Assembly (NCBI RefSeq): GCF_042646165.1
Contig: NZ_JBHRTC010000026.1
DNA: 62,608 nt
Strand: one strand, 5' to 3'
Origin: Microbaculum marinum
Lineage (GTDB): Bacteria; Pseudomonadota; Alphaproteobacteria; Rhizobiales; Tepidamorphaceae
Positions 43,812 through 52,488 of this stretch are shown here, piece by piece. Within the stretch, counting starts at the first letter, position 1. Every line of letters begins with the position of its first letter. A model generated the notes under the pieces. The model was not told the DNA's origin, made no database searches, and saw only the letters and a list, made by a program, of their open reading frames with translations. The position numbers and the translations under genes were made by a program.

Positions 43812-45056
43812 ATGCTGTCGAAGCTCCGCAACGCCCCCACCTACGTCCGCAAGTACGGACTGAGCGCGGCGCTGCGGCGGTCGGTCGCCGAAGTGGTCGG
43901 CTCGCCGCCGCCGGGGCACCGGGGCGTGGTGGTGGAGTTCTACGACGCGATCTTCGGCCACGAGACCGGGACCGGGGATCCTGAGGCAGCCGCGGCGCCG
44001 GCCGACTCGGTGACCTGGGTGATCCCCAACTTCTCGCCGAATTCCGGCGGCCACATCAACATCCTGCGCATGGTCTACGGGCTGGAGAAGCTCGGCTTCA
44101 CCAACCAGACCGTCGTCGTCCAGGAGCCGCACCACTGGCCGTCGGCGGACGCCGCCCTGCAGGCGATCCGGCAGCACTTCTTTCCGCTGCAGCACCTGAA
44201 GGTCGTGCTCGGCTGCGACGCCATCCCGCCGAGCCGTTTCCTGGTGGCCACCGGCTGGCAGACCGCCTACTGGGTGGCGAAGAACCGCGACGCCGCCCAC
44301 AGGATCTATTTCGTCCAGGATTTCGAGCCGGATTTCTACGCCACCGGGGCCGAGCACATCTTCGCCGAGGACACCTATCGTCTGGGCATGTTCGGCATGA
44401 CGGCGGGCGACTGGCTGAAGGAGAAGCTCGCCCGCGACTACGGCATGCCGACCGCCGCCTTCTCGTTCTCGTTCGATCGGGAGACCTACTACCGGGTGCC
44501 GAAGCGGCCAAAGGCGAAGAAGCAGGTGTTCTTCTATGCCCGCCCGAGCACGCCGCGCCGGGCCTTCGAGATGGGCATCATGGCGCTTCGCGACGTCTGC
44601 GCGGCGCGCGACGACGTCGAGGTGGTGCTGGCCGGCTGGAACCTGCGCGACTACCACATCCCGTTCCCGCACGTCGACGCCAAGCAGTTGCCGGTCTCCA
44701 GGCTCGCCGATCTCTACAGCCAGTGCGACGCCGGCCTGGTGCTGTCGCTGACCAACCTTTCGCTGCTGCCGCTCGAGATGATGGCCTGCGGCTGCCCGGT
44801 GGTGATCAACCGCGGCCCGAACAACGACTGGCTGGTCGGCGACGACGTTGCGGCCAAGTGCGACCTGACCATCGCTTCGATCGCGCAGACGGTGCTCAAA
44901 ACGCTGGAGGGCGGCAGGCCGGTCGAGACGATGGTCGAAAGGGCGCTCGATTTCGCCAACCGGACGACCTGGGACGACCAGGCGCGCAAGATGGCCGATA
45001 CGCTGAAAGCGATCGATCGGTCCGCCGCGCCGGCTTCCCGCAGCGCCGCAGGCTGA
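43812..45056 (+). CDS. Glycosyltransferase, GT4/WsaF-like
   Basis: 414 aa. It has the GT-B layout, with acceptor domain PNFSPNSGGHINILRMVYGL, middle segment IYFVQDFEPDFYATGAEHIF typical of WsaF-type rhamnosyltransferases, and donor side SLTNLSLLPLEMMACGCPVV with the conserved E. Proximity to rfbA agrees with a rhamnose donor but does not prove it. It starts 53 bases after rfbA; the next gene is 7 bases downstream. Confidence 0.88.
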   Translation: MLSKLRNAPTYVRKYGLSAALRRSVAEVVGSPPPGHRGVVVEFYDAIFGHETGTGDPEAAAAPADSVTWVIPNFSPNSGGHINILRMVYGLEKLGFTNQTVVVQEPHHWPSADAALQAIRQHFFPLQHLKVVLGCDAIPPSRFLVATGWQTAYWVAKNRDAAHRIYFVQDFEPDFYATGAEHIFAEDTYRLGMFGMTAGDWLKEKLARDYGMPTAAFSFSFDRETYYRVPKRPKAKKQVFFYARPSTPRRAFEMGIMALRDVCAARDDVEVVLAGWNLRDYHIPFPHVDAKQLPVSRLADLYSQCDAGLVLSLTNLSLLPLEMMACGCPVVINRGPNNDWLVGDDVAAKCDLTIASIAQTVLKTLEGGRPVETMVERALDFANRTTWDDQARKMADTLKAIDRSAAPASRSAAG

Positions 45057-45063
45057 GGACAGC

Positions 45064-46200
45064 ATGCGATTCCGGCGGGCCCTGGGACGATTGCGCCGCG
45101 GTCTCGGCGGCAAATCGGCGTTGAGCGTGAACGCCGTCTCCAACCCCGCCTATTCCTCGACCGTGCTCGACGCCGGCACCGGGCGGCGCACCGTGCTCGG
45201 CACGGGGCGCAAGGGCGCCTGCGCCGTGCTGCGCCCGACGAGGCTCGCCCCCGGCGCACCGCGCACGGCAGTGGTGCTCGGGATCGCGCGCGGCGGCACC
45301 TCGATGGTCGCCGGCACCCTGCGCGGCCTCGGCGTCAACATGGGCGACGACCTCGGCTTCAACCACGAGGACGCCCGCGTCCAGCAGATCGTCAACCGCC
45401 AGGAATTCGACACCTTTGCCGGGATCGCGAAGGCGCGCGATGCCGAGCACGGCCTGTGGGGCTTCAAGTTCCCCGAGGCGTCGACGGTGATGGACAGGTT
45501 CCACCCGAGCCTGCGCAACCCGCACTACCTGTTCGTCCTGCGCCATCCGCTCGCGCGCGGCCAGAGCGCGGTGAAGCGCACCGGCGGCGACCTCGGCGCC
45601 TCCGTCGTCGACGCGTTGAAAAGCTACGAGGGGATCTTCGCCTTCCTGGACGGCATCGACGCGCCGGTGCTGCTGGTCAACTACGAGCAGGCGACCGAGG
45701 ATCGCGAGATCGCGGCAGCCGAGATCGCCGCCTTCCTCGGCATCGAGGCGACCCCGGAGCGGATCGGCCGGGCGGCGTCGATGATCACCGGGCAAGGCGA
45801 CGGCTACGTCAACTTGCCCGAGCACGCCTTCTATGCGGCCGAATGCGCGGCAGGAGACGCGGGGGGAGAGCTGGCGGTCCCGCCGGGCAGTCTCGGCGCC
45901 GGCGAGATCGGCTATGCGGCCGGCCGGGCCTCGGTCTGGGCCGCGCCGGAGGGCGGCTTCCCGTCCGCCTTCGTGCTTGCCTTCGCGCTCGACGACGGCC
46001 GGCCCCGGGCGGGCGACGCCGTGCGGCTCTACTACGACTACGAGGGCAGCTTCCACGCCGGCCACCGGCTGCTGGTCGAGGTCGCCTCGACGACGCCGGC
46101 CTTCCGCATCGAGGCCGCATCCGGATTGAAGCGCATCGCGATCGTGCCGATGAACGAGAAATCGCGGGCGACGTCGGTGCGCTTCGGCACGGCGGGTTAG
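45064..46200 (+). CDS. Sulfotransferase-like protein
   Basis: 378 aa. The 5'-phosphosulfate loop is GIARGGTSMVAG (73-84), corresponding to the RSGTT-type loop of PAPS sulfotransferases. LFVLRHPLARGQSAVKR in the middle fits the 3'-phosphate-binding Arg and Ser. The rest (about 250-378) is an added beta-rich part (GYAAGRASVWAAPEGGFP) not typical of sulfotransferases. Upstream cysD-cysNC would supply PAPS. It ends 4 bases inside the convergent epimerase gene. Confidence 0.78.
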   Translation: MRFRRALGRLRRGLGGKSALSVNAVSNPAYSSTVLDAGTGRRTVLGTGRKGACAVLRPTRLAPGAPRTAVVLGIARGGTSMVAGTLRGLGVNMGDDLGFNHEDARVQQIVNRQEFDTFAGIAKARDAEHGLWGFKFPEASTVMDRFHPSLRNPHYLFVLRHPLARGQSAVKRTGGDLGASVVDALKSYEGIFAFLDGIDAPVLLVNYEQATEDREIAAAEIAAFLGIEATPERIGRAASMITGQGDGYVNLPEHAFYAAECAAGDAGGELAVPPGSLGAGEIGYAAGRASVWAAPEGGFPSAFVLAFALDDGRPRAGDAVRLYYDYEGSFHAGHRLLVEVASTTPAFRIEAASGLKRIAIVPMNEKSRATSVRFGTAG

Positions 46201-47132
46201 GCCTGCCGCTTCCGCGCCCAGGCGACGGTGCGGCGCAGCCCCTCTTCCCACGACGTCTCCGGCGTCCAGCCAAGTGCCCGTTCGGCAAGCGAGATGTCCA
46301 GCACGCTGCGCGGCACGTCGACGGCGCGGCCTTCCCGGCGCACGACCTCCAGCGGGGCACCGAGCGCGTCGCCGAGCGAGGCGACGACGTCGTTGAGCGA
46401 GCGTCCCTCGCCGCTGCCGACGTTGATCACCTTTTCGGGTCCGGCGTGTCCGATCGCCAGCAGGATCGCCTGCACGACGTCCTCGACGAAGACGTAGTCG
46501 CGGACCGTCTCGCCGTCGCCCCAGAGTTCCACCGGCTCGCCCCTGAGGCCACGCTCCAGGAAGGCGGCGACGACGCCCTGCTGGCCGCGCAGCCGCTGGT
46601 AGGGGCCGTAGCAGTTGGCAACCCGCAGGGTGACGGAGTCGAGCCCGTGCAGGCGGCCGAACAGGCCCAGATACTTCTCGATCGCAAGCCGCGTGATGCC
46701 GTAGGAACTGATCGGATCGGTCGGTGCGGCCTCGGGGATCGGAACGGTCTCGGGAACCCCGTAGACCGTGCCGCCGGAGGACAGGTAGACCACCTTCCCG
46801 ACGCCGGCGGACACGCATTCCTCCAGCAGTCCGATGCTGGCGAGCACGTTGCCGGCGACGTCGGCCGCCATGTCCGCATTCGAGGAGGCCGGCGTGGTCG
46901 TGCTGACGAGATGGACCACGGCATCGGCTCCGTCGATGGCGCGGGAGACGGCGTCGCGGTCCGACAGGGTGCCCTGAATCCAGTCGATACCTTCAAGGGC
47001 GTCCGGGAAGCCGCGGCTTCGGCCGAAGGCGCGCGTCGCGACGCCGTCCGCGGCGAGGCGCCGGCATAGGTTGGTGCCGATGAAGCCGCCGCCGCCGACA
47101 ACGGTGACGCGTCTGGGCGCTGCGCCCCCCAT
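46197..47132 (-). CDS. NAD-dependent epimerase/dehydratase with altered catalytic Lys
   Basis: 311 aa of the extended SDR family. NAD loop GGGGFIGTNL is near residue 13. The catalytic Tyr-x-x-x-Lys is Tyr144-Gly-Ile-Thr-Arg148, so the Lys is Arg (codon CGG); Ser/Thr of the triad lies in YLSSGGTVYG. NCYGPYQRLRGQQGVV and YVFVEDVVQAI match sugar-nucleotide epimerases. It shares one base with the upstream GT2 stop (TGATG), so translation is coupled. The open frame extends to 47369, but those residues are not conserved. Confidence 0.87.
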   Translation of the reverse strand: MGGAAPRRVTVVGGGGFIGTNLCRRLAADGVATRAFGRSRGFPDALEGIDWIQGTLSDRDAVSRAIDGADAVVHLVSTTTPASSNADMAADVAGNVLASIGLLEECVSAGVGKVVYLSSGGTVYGVPETVPIPEAAPTDPISSYGITRLAIEKYLGLFGRLHGLDSVTLRVANCYGPYQRLRGQQGVVAAFLERGLRGEPVELWGDGETVRDYVFVEDVVQAILLAIGHAGPEKVINVGSGEGRSLNDVVASLGDALGAPLEVVRREGRAVDVPRSVLDISLAERALGWTPETSWEEGLRRTVAWARKRQA

Positions 47133-48118
47133 CAGGCGCTGGCCACGGGCAGGCTGCGCTGCAGCCGCTTGTCGCGAGACAGCCGCAGGCGCAGGGCGCC
47201 CGGCAGCCGGTGGCCGTGGCTGCCCGCCATCTGGCCGCCGACCTGGGCGATTCCCCGGGCAACCTGCCCGCAGGTTGCGGCAAGGCCGATGCCGTTCTTC
47301 CGGGCAAAGCCGATGTCGCGCCTGACGTGCCAGCCGATTGCGCGGGCGGCCTTCGACGGGGTGCCGCACAGCGAATAGCCGAACAGCACGCGGAAGGCGT
47401 TCGATTCATCGAAGGCGCGCTGGAACCGCTCCAGAGGGCCGTAGTCGTGCGAGTGACGAACCACCGCGTCGTCGGCATAGGCCTTGGCGTAGCCCGCCTC
47501 GATCACCCGATGGGCCCAGATCTGGTCCTCGGCGAACTCGACGTCGGGATAGGGGATCTTTTCCCAGACGCTGCGCCTGAGGCAGGAATTGTTGTCCGAA
47601 TAGAAATGCAGGAACTGGCGCCAGCCAGGATCGCTTTCGTAGCGCACCGGATCGGTGTCGCGCGACACCACGGCCGGGCCTTCCCGGAACCGGGCGAAAT
47701 GGGCCTCCAGATCGCGCACCGTGAAGGGGCTGGCGCCCGGAGACGCAACGTGGCGGCCGAAGGCGCCGGCGATATCCGGCGCCTGGTCGACGGCCGCGAC
47801 CAGGCGCGCCAGCCAGGTCCCGTCGGCCGGCACCGCGTCATGCGTCAGGAAGGCGACGAATTCGCCGTCGGTCAGCGACACGCCGAGATTGCGGGTGCGG
47901 CCGTGGCCGAACTCCTGCGGCGCGATCTGCTGCAGGCGGACGCCGCTCCTCGTCTTCACGAACTCGACCGTACCGTCCCTCGAGCCGCTGTCGATCACCA
48001 GGATCTCGTAGGGCCAGGGGCAGTCCTGTTCGAGCACGCGGTCGAGCACCTGCCGGAACCCCGGTCCGGGGTCCCTGGTGGGAATGACGATCGAGGCCCT
48101 CGCGGGGGACGCCTTCAT
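47132..48118 (-). CDS. Family 2 glycosyltransferase, rhamnosyltransferase-like
   Basis: 328 aa. It has the GT-A motif SIVIPTRDPGPGF, VIDSGSRDGTVEFV and the DxD-like THDAVPAD. EDQIWAHRVIEAGYAKAY with HSHDYGPLERFQRAFDES resembles WbbL/RfbF-type rhamnosyltransferases. It starts 24 bases after the sulfoquinovose synthase-like gene and ends at the epimerase start. Confidence 0.88.
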   Translation of the reverse strand: MKASPARASIVIPTRDPGPGFRQVLDRVLEQDCPWPYEILVIDSGSRDGTVEFVKTRSGVRLQQIAPQEFGHGRTRNLGVSLTDGEFVAFLTHDAVPADGTWLARLVAAVDQAPDIAGAFGRHVASPGASPFTVRDLEAHFARFREGPAVVSRDTDPVRYESDPGWRQFLHFYSDNNSCLRRSVWEKIPYPDVEFAEDQIWAHRVIEAGYAKAYADDAVVRHSHDYGPLERFQRAFDESNAFRVLFGYSLCGTPSKAARAIGWHVRRDIGFARKNGIGLAATCGQVARGIAQVGGQMAGSHGHRLPGALRLRLSRDKRLQRSLPVASA

Positions 48119-48142
48119 GCCTCCGGTGCTCGAATGCCGCTG

Positions 48143-49324
48143 TCAGAGTTCCGCGGCCCTGCGGCTGTTCCAGGCCGACCGGCAGGGGATCTTGGTGGTG
48201 TCGCAGCGCTCGGCATACCTGCCGGCGACCTCGGCGACCTCGCGCAGCAGGCCTTCCTGCAAGGTGATCGGTTCGAGACCCAGCTGCAGGAAGCGCTCGT
48301 TGCGCACGAACAGGTCGTTCTCGTCGGCTTCGCTGCGCGGATTGGCGACGTAGTCGATCGACGCGCCGGTGATGCCGGCGATCATCTCGGCGAGGTCGCG
48401 GACCCGGTGCGTCTCGGTCATCTGGTTGAGGATGTTGACGCGCTCCTTGCTCTGCGGCGGGTTCTCGATCGCCAGCTGCACGCAGCGCACCGTGTCCTGG
48501 ATGTTGATGAAGGCGCGGGTCTGGCCGCCGGTGCCGTGCACCGTCAGCGGATAGCCGACGGCAGCCTGCATCAGGAAGCGGTTCAGCACCGTGCCGTAGT
48601 CGCCGTCGTAGTCGAAGCGGTTGATCAGCCGCTCGTCGAGGCGGGTCTCGGCGGTCTGCGTGCCCCAGACGATGCCCTGGTGCAGGTCCGTCACCTTGAG
48701 CCCGTCGTTCTTGTTGTAGAAGGCGAAGAACAGCTGATCCTGGGTCTTGGTCATGTGGTAGATCGAGCCGGGATTGGGCGGATACAGGATCTCCTGATCG
48801 ACGAGGTCCCCGGCGTCGGTCTCCACCTTGATCTGCAGGTAGCCCTCCGGGATCTTCATGCCGGCCGAGCCGTAGCCGTAGACGCCCATGGTGCCGAGAT
48901 GGACGAGATGGACATCGAGGCCGGATTCGACGATCGCCGCGCAGACGTCGTTGGTGGCCGACAGGTTGTTGCGCACCGTGTAGCGCTTGTGCCAAGCCGA
49001 CTTCATCGAATAGGGCGCGGCGCGCTGCTCGGCGAAGTGGACGATCGCGTCGGGCGCCTCGTCCATGATCAGGGTCAGCAGGCGGTGGTAGTGCTCGCCG
49101 ATGGTGAAGCGGTGCACGGGAATGTCCTGGCCGGAGATCTCCTTCCAGGCGGCCACGCGCTCCGACAGCGGGCGGATCGGGGTGAGCGAATCGACCTCCA
49201 GTTCGACGTCGATCTTGCGCCGCGACAGGTTGTCGACGATCGCCACCTCGTGACCGAGTTTCGACAGATGCAGCGCGGTCGGCCAGCCGCAGAAACCGTC
49301 ACCGCCCAGTACGATTACCTTCAT
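48143..49324 (-). CDS. sqdB: UDP-sulfoquinovose synthase-like epimerase
   Basis: 393 aa, size of SQD1/SqdB, which builds UDP-sulfoquinovose from UDP-glucose and sulfite. NAD loop GGDGFCGWPTAL (7-18), VDNLSRRKIDVEL, VHFAEQRAAPYSM (95-107) and TVRNNLSATND match the family. The active-site residues are at Thr145 (LGTMGVYG), Tyr189 and Lys193 (IYHMTKTQD). Product use could be a glycan or sulfolipid; the lipid glycosyltransferase gene is not nearby, and the next gene is a GT2 typical of polysaccharide assembly. First gene of a minus-strand operon. Confidence 0.85.
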   Translation of the reverse strand: MKVIVLGGDGFCGWPTALHLSKLGHEVAIVDNLSRRKIDVELEVDSLTPIRPLSERVAAWKEISGQDIPVHRFTIGEHYHRLLTLIMDEAPDAIVHFAEQRAAPYSMKSAWHKRYTVRNNLSATNDVCAAIVESGLDVHLVHLGTMGVYGYGSAGMKIPEGYLQIKVETDAGDLVDQEILYPPNPGSIYHMTKTQDQLFFAFYNKNDGLKVTDLHQGIVWGTQTAETRLDERLINRFDYDGDYGTVLNRFLMQAAVGYPLTVHGTGGQTRAFINIQDTVRCVQLAIENPPQSKERVNILNQMTETHRVRDLAEMIAGITGASIDYVANPRSEADENDLFVRNERFLQLGLEPITLQEGLLREVAEVAGRYAERCDTTKIPCRSAWNSRRAAEL

Positions 49325-49528
49325 GTACCCACCTTTCGATCGACGCCTTCGCCGCAGCCGCCGCCGAAGCCCGTTGTCGTTGTTCGGGAATTCGGCATCG
49401 GCGGGTTATGCACCGAAGCGTGCCCGCGCGACAAGGCATCCCGAGCCCGTGCAAAGGCTTGATCCCGGGCCACAGCGGGTGCAAGAGCAGATCGGCAGAC
49501 GAACTCCAATGAGGACACGGGCAGCGTC

Positions 49529-49765
49529 ATGACGCACACTCCGCACGAATTGCACGAGGAATTCCCGGAATACGCCGAGAAGATTCACCAGCTGAAGACC
49601 GACAACACGCATTTCCACCGGCTGTCGGAGGAATACCACAAGCTCAACCGCGACATTCACCGCGCCGAAACCGATGTCGAGCCGACGAGCGACGAGCATC
49701 TGGAAGAGATGAAGAAGCAGCGGCTGCAGCTGAAGGACGAGATCTTCGGACTGCTGAACGCCTGA
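49529..49765 (+). CDS. YdcH/DUF465-family small protein
   Basis: 78 aa, highly charged, helical. HELHEEFPEYAEKIHQLK and RLSEEYHKLNRDIHRAE are the signature of the DUF465 group. Members are short coiled-coil proteins of unknown function, common in alphaproteobacteria. It lies 26 bases before the allantoinase gene. Confidence 0.88.
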   Translation: MTHTPHELHEEFPEYAEKIHQLKTDNTHFHRLSEEYHKLNRDIHRAETDVEPTSDEHLEEMKKQRLQLKDEIFGLLNA

Positions 49766-49790
49766 TTCGGCGTCCGCGAGGCCACCGACG

Positions 49791-50705
49791 ATGACGGATC
49801 CCGCCTATCCCCGCGACATGGTCGGCTACGGCCGCGAGGTCCCCGACGCCGACTGGCCGGCCGGCGCGCGGATCGCGGTGCAGTTCGTCATCAACTACGA
49901 GGAAGGCGGCGAGAACTGCATCCTGCACGGCGACGCCGCCTCGGAAGCGTTCCTGTCGGAAACGGTCGGCGCCGAGCCCTGGCCCGGCATGCGCCACATG
50001 AACATGGAATCCGTCTACGAATACGGCTCGCGGGCCGGGTTCTGGCGGCTGTGGCGGCTGTTCGCCTCGCGCGGCGTGCCGGTCACCGTCTACGGCGTCG
50101 CCATGGCGCTCCAGCGCAACCCGGAGGCCGTCGCGGCGATGCTGGAGGCCGACTGGGAAATCGCCAGCCACGGCTACCGCTGGATCGAGTACAGGGACTT
50201 CGAGGAGGCCGAGGAGCGGCGCCACCTCCAGGAGGCGATCCGCATCCACACCGAGACGACCGGATCGCGGCCGCTCGGCTGGTATCTCGGCCGCTGCTCG
50301 CAGAACACCCGCCGGCTCGTCATGGAGGACGGCGGCTTCCTCTACGATTCCGACTCCTACGCCGACGACCTGCCCTACTGGGTCGACGGTCCGAAGGGGC
50401 CGCATCTCGTCATCCCCTACACACTCGATGCCAACGACATGCGCTTCGCCACGCCGCAGGGCTTCAACTCGGGCGATCAGTTCCACGCCTATTTGCGCGA
50501 TTCCTTCGACGTCCTATATGCGGAGGGCGCCGACAGGCCGCGGATGATGTCGATCGGCCTGCACTGCCGCCTCGCCGGCCGCCCGGGCCGCGCCGCGGCG
50601 CTGGCGCGGTTCCTCGACTACGTGCTGGAGCACGAGGACGCCTGGGTCTGCCGGCGCATCGACATCGCCCGGCACTGGCACAGGCGGCACCGGCCGGGCG
50701 GCTAG
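49791..50705 (+). CDS. puuE: Allantoinase PuuE (polysaccharide deacetylase fold)
   Basis: 304 aa. The sequence follows the cofactor-independent PuuE enzymes: YPRDMVGYGREVPDADWP, FVINYEEGGENCILHGD, PWPGMRHMNMESVYEYGSR, LGWYLGRCSQNTRRL and DSDSYADDLPYW. Reaction is allantoin to allantoate in purine catabolism. No uricase or other ure/puu genes are next to it, so the gene stands alone here. A related cyclic imide or amide substrate is possible in principle. Confidence 0.92.
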   Translation: MTDPAYPRDMVGYGREVPDADWPAGARIAVQFVINYEEGGENCILHGDAASEAFLSETVGAEPWPGMRHMNMESVYEYGSRAGFWRLWRLFASRGVPVTVYGVAMALQRNPEAVAAMLEADWEIASHGYRWIEYRDFEEAEERRHLQEAIRIHTETTGSRPLGWYLGRCSQNTRRLVMEDGGFLYDSDSYADDLPYWVDGPKGPHLVIPYTLDANDMRFATPQGFNSGDQFHAYLRDSFDVLYAEGADRPRMMSIGLHCRLAGRPGRAAALARFLDYVLEHEDAWVCRRIDIARHWHRRHRPGG

Positions 50706-50902
50706 CTCGACGCGGGCCGCACGGGCCGCGGGCAGGCGCGCTGCACCGTCCGCCCTCATTCCTTCACGTTCTTCTGCGACGTTGGTCTCCAGCACGCTCC
50801 GCTTCGAACCGAACGACGGCCCAGTTGATCCGCCTCAATGCGGATGCGGGCCGACTGTGGGCGTGTTGTGTTCCAACCCGATGGACGTGGAAGGTAGACG
50901 CG

Positions 50903-51313
50903 ATGGCCAGGGAAACCCGAAAAGCCGGACCTGCCGAGACCGGACCCGCCGGCACGGTGGCGGACGAAGCGGCGGCACGGGCCGAGGAGACCGTGGTGCA
51001 GTTGAACGAAGAGGCGTTCGACGGCATCGTCGAGATGCAGATGAGCTTCTTCGAGGCGGCGAACCGCTATGCGCAGGAAGTCTCCGAGTTCGCCGCCCGC
51101 CGCGCCAGGGCGAACATCGAGGACTTCTCGAGCCTTGCCGGGGCGAAATCGCCGCCGGAGCTGTTGCAGGCGCAGTTCGGCTATATGCGAACGATGTTCG
51201 AGGACTACTCGGCGGAGGCCAGCCGCTTGATGACGCTCACCCGGGACATCATGATGGAAAGCGGCAGGGCCGTGCGGTCGAGCTATCCGGACGAGCTGAA
51301 GAAGGCCGGATAG
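50903..51313 (+). CDS. Phasin-family protein
   Basis: 136 aa, mostly helical and amphipathic. It includes EMQMSFFEAANRYAQEVSEF and PPELLQAQFGYMRTMFEDYS, as in PHB-granule phasins. The ATG at 50903 follows GGAAGG. Phasins coat polyhydroxybutyrate granules; phaZ at 27110 shows the same polymer is degraded here. An earlier start is open in the frame but less likely. No PHB synthase is in the window. Confidence 0.87.
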   Translation: MARETRKAGPAETGPAGTVADEAAARAEETVVQLNEEAFDGIVEMQMSFFEAANRYAQEVSEFAARRARANIEDFSSLAGAKSPPELLQAQFGYMRTMFEDYSAEASRLMTLTRDIMMESGRAVRSSYPDELKKAG

Positions 51314-51363
51314 CCGCCCGGGATCGCCGGCCGGCGCGCGCCCCAGGGAGCGGAGTTTTCGGC

Positions 51364-51618
51364 ATGAGCGTATTCCTGATCCATTTCGACCGGCGCGGCG
51401 CCGACGAGACCGGGCTCAGGGAACGGTTCATGCCGTTCGAACTGCAGCCCGGACTGTACATGGCCGAGTCCGACGAGACCCTGTCGAAGGTCTATCACGC
51501 GGCGAAGCGGCACCTCGCCGCGGACGCTTGGCTGTTCGTCGCGCCACTCGACCGGCAGCCGAAGTTCAAGGGCATGGCCGACGGGGCGCTCAAGTGGGCG
51601 CGCTCCCGCTTTCGCTGA
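51364..51618 (+). CDS. Small protein of unknown function
   Basis: 84 aa, no signal or TM. It begins MSVFLIHFDRRGADETGLRE and has a central PFELQPGLYMAESDETLSKV. It follows the phasin by 50 bases with a GGAG site and is probably in the same transcript. I do not recognise a family; the mix of polar helix and short strands suggests a compact fold. Confidence 0.6.
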   Translation: MSVFLIHFDRRGADETGLRERFMPFELQPGLYMAESDETLSKVYHAAKRHLAADAWLFVAPLDRQPKFKGMADGALKWARSRFR

Positions 51619-51653
51619 AGACGCGCATCGACCTGCCCGGGGCGCGTCCGGGG

Positions 51654-52457
51654 CTACCGTCCCTGGAACACCGGCCGGCGCTTCTCGTTGAAGGCGTTGA
51701 TGCCCTCGCGACGGTCTTCGGTGGGCGGCAGGCGGTTGTAGCAGTCGATCTCGAAATGCATTGCCGTGCGCAGGTCCATCTGGCCGCCGAACACCATCGA
51801 CCGCTTGGCCTGGCGGATCGACAGCGGCGCGTTCCGGGCAATCGTCGCGGCCGTCCCGATCGCCTCCTCCATAAGCGCGTCGGGGGCGCAGATCCGGTTG
51901 ACGACGCCCCACTCGAAGGCCTCCTCGGCGCTGAACGGCTTGCCGGTGTAGATGATCTCGGCGGCGCGGGCATAGCCGATGCGCCGCTGCAGGGTCTGGG
52001 TGCCGCCGCCGCCCGGCATGATGCCGATCGTCACCTCGGTGAGCGCGAACCGGGCCGAGGGAACCGCGTAGGTGAAGTCGCACAGCAGGGTCAGCTCGCA
52101 GCCGCCCGCGTAGGCGGCGCCGTTGACCGCGGCGATCACCGGGATCGGGCAGTCGAGCAGCGCCAGCATCTTGCGCTCGAACAGGGCGTGCTGGCGGTTC
52201 CAGTCGTCGTTCGACATGCCGCGCCGCTCCTTCAGGTCGACGCCGGCGCAGAACGCGCGGTCGCCGGTCCCGGTCAGGATCGCGCAGCGCCACGGCCCCG
52301 AATCCTCGCCGAGGCGCGTGAACACGTCGACCAGGTCGCGGCCCATCTGGGTGCTGATCGCGTTGCGCACCTCGGGGCGGTTGAGACGGACGACGAGGAC
52401 CCCTGAGCCGGCGTCCTCCAGTTCCAGCGTCTCATAGGTTTCGAGCGCGGCAGTCAT
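51654..52457 (-). CDS. Enoyl-CoA hydratase/isomerase family protein
   Basis: 267 aa crotonase. The oxyanion region is AFCAGVDLKERRG and NGAAYAGGCELTLLCD. Both catalytic glutamates of true hydratases are present, Glu121 in GGCEL and Glu141 in ALTEVTIGIMPGGGGTQ. It is the last gene of the minus-strand catabolic cluster, 31 bases after the lacI gene. Substrate unknown, probably the CoA ester formed by the cluster's ligase. Confidence 0.92.
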   Translation of the reverse strand: MTAALETYETLELEDAGSGVLVVRLNRPEVRNAISTQMGRDLVDVFTRLGEDSGPWRCAILTGTGDRAFCAGVDLKERRGMSNDDWNRQHALFERKMLALLDCPIPVIAAVNGAAYAGGCELTLLCDFTYAVPSARFALTEVTIGIMPGGGGTQTLQRRIGYARAAEIIYTGKPFSAEEAFEWGVVNRICAPDALMEEAIGTAATIARNAPLSIRQAKRSMVFGGQMDLRTAMHFEIDCYNRLPPTEDRREGINAFNEKRRPVFQGR

Positions 52458-52488
52458 GGCGTCTCCGTAGGGTTCGGCGTTGATGGGG

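Noticed and set aside
49791..50705. Chitin or peptidoglycan deacetylase
   Set aside because: The fold is shared, but the NYEEGGE and HMNMESVYEYGSR segments are specific to PuuE-type allantoinases, and no signal peptide is present.
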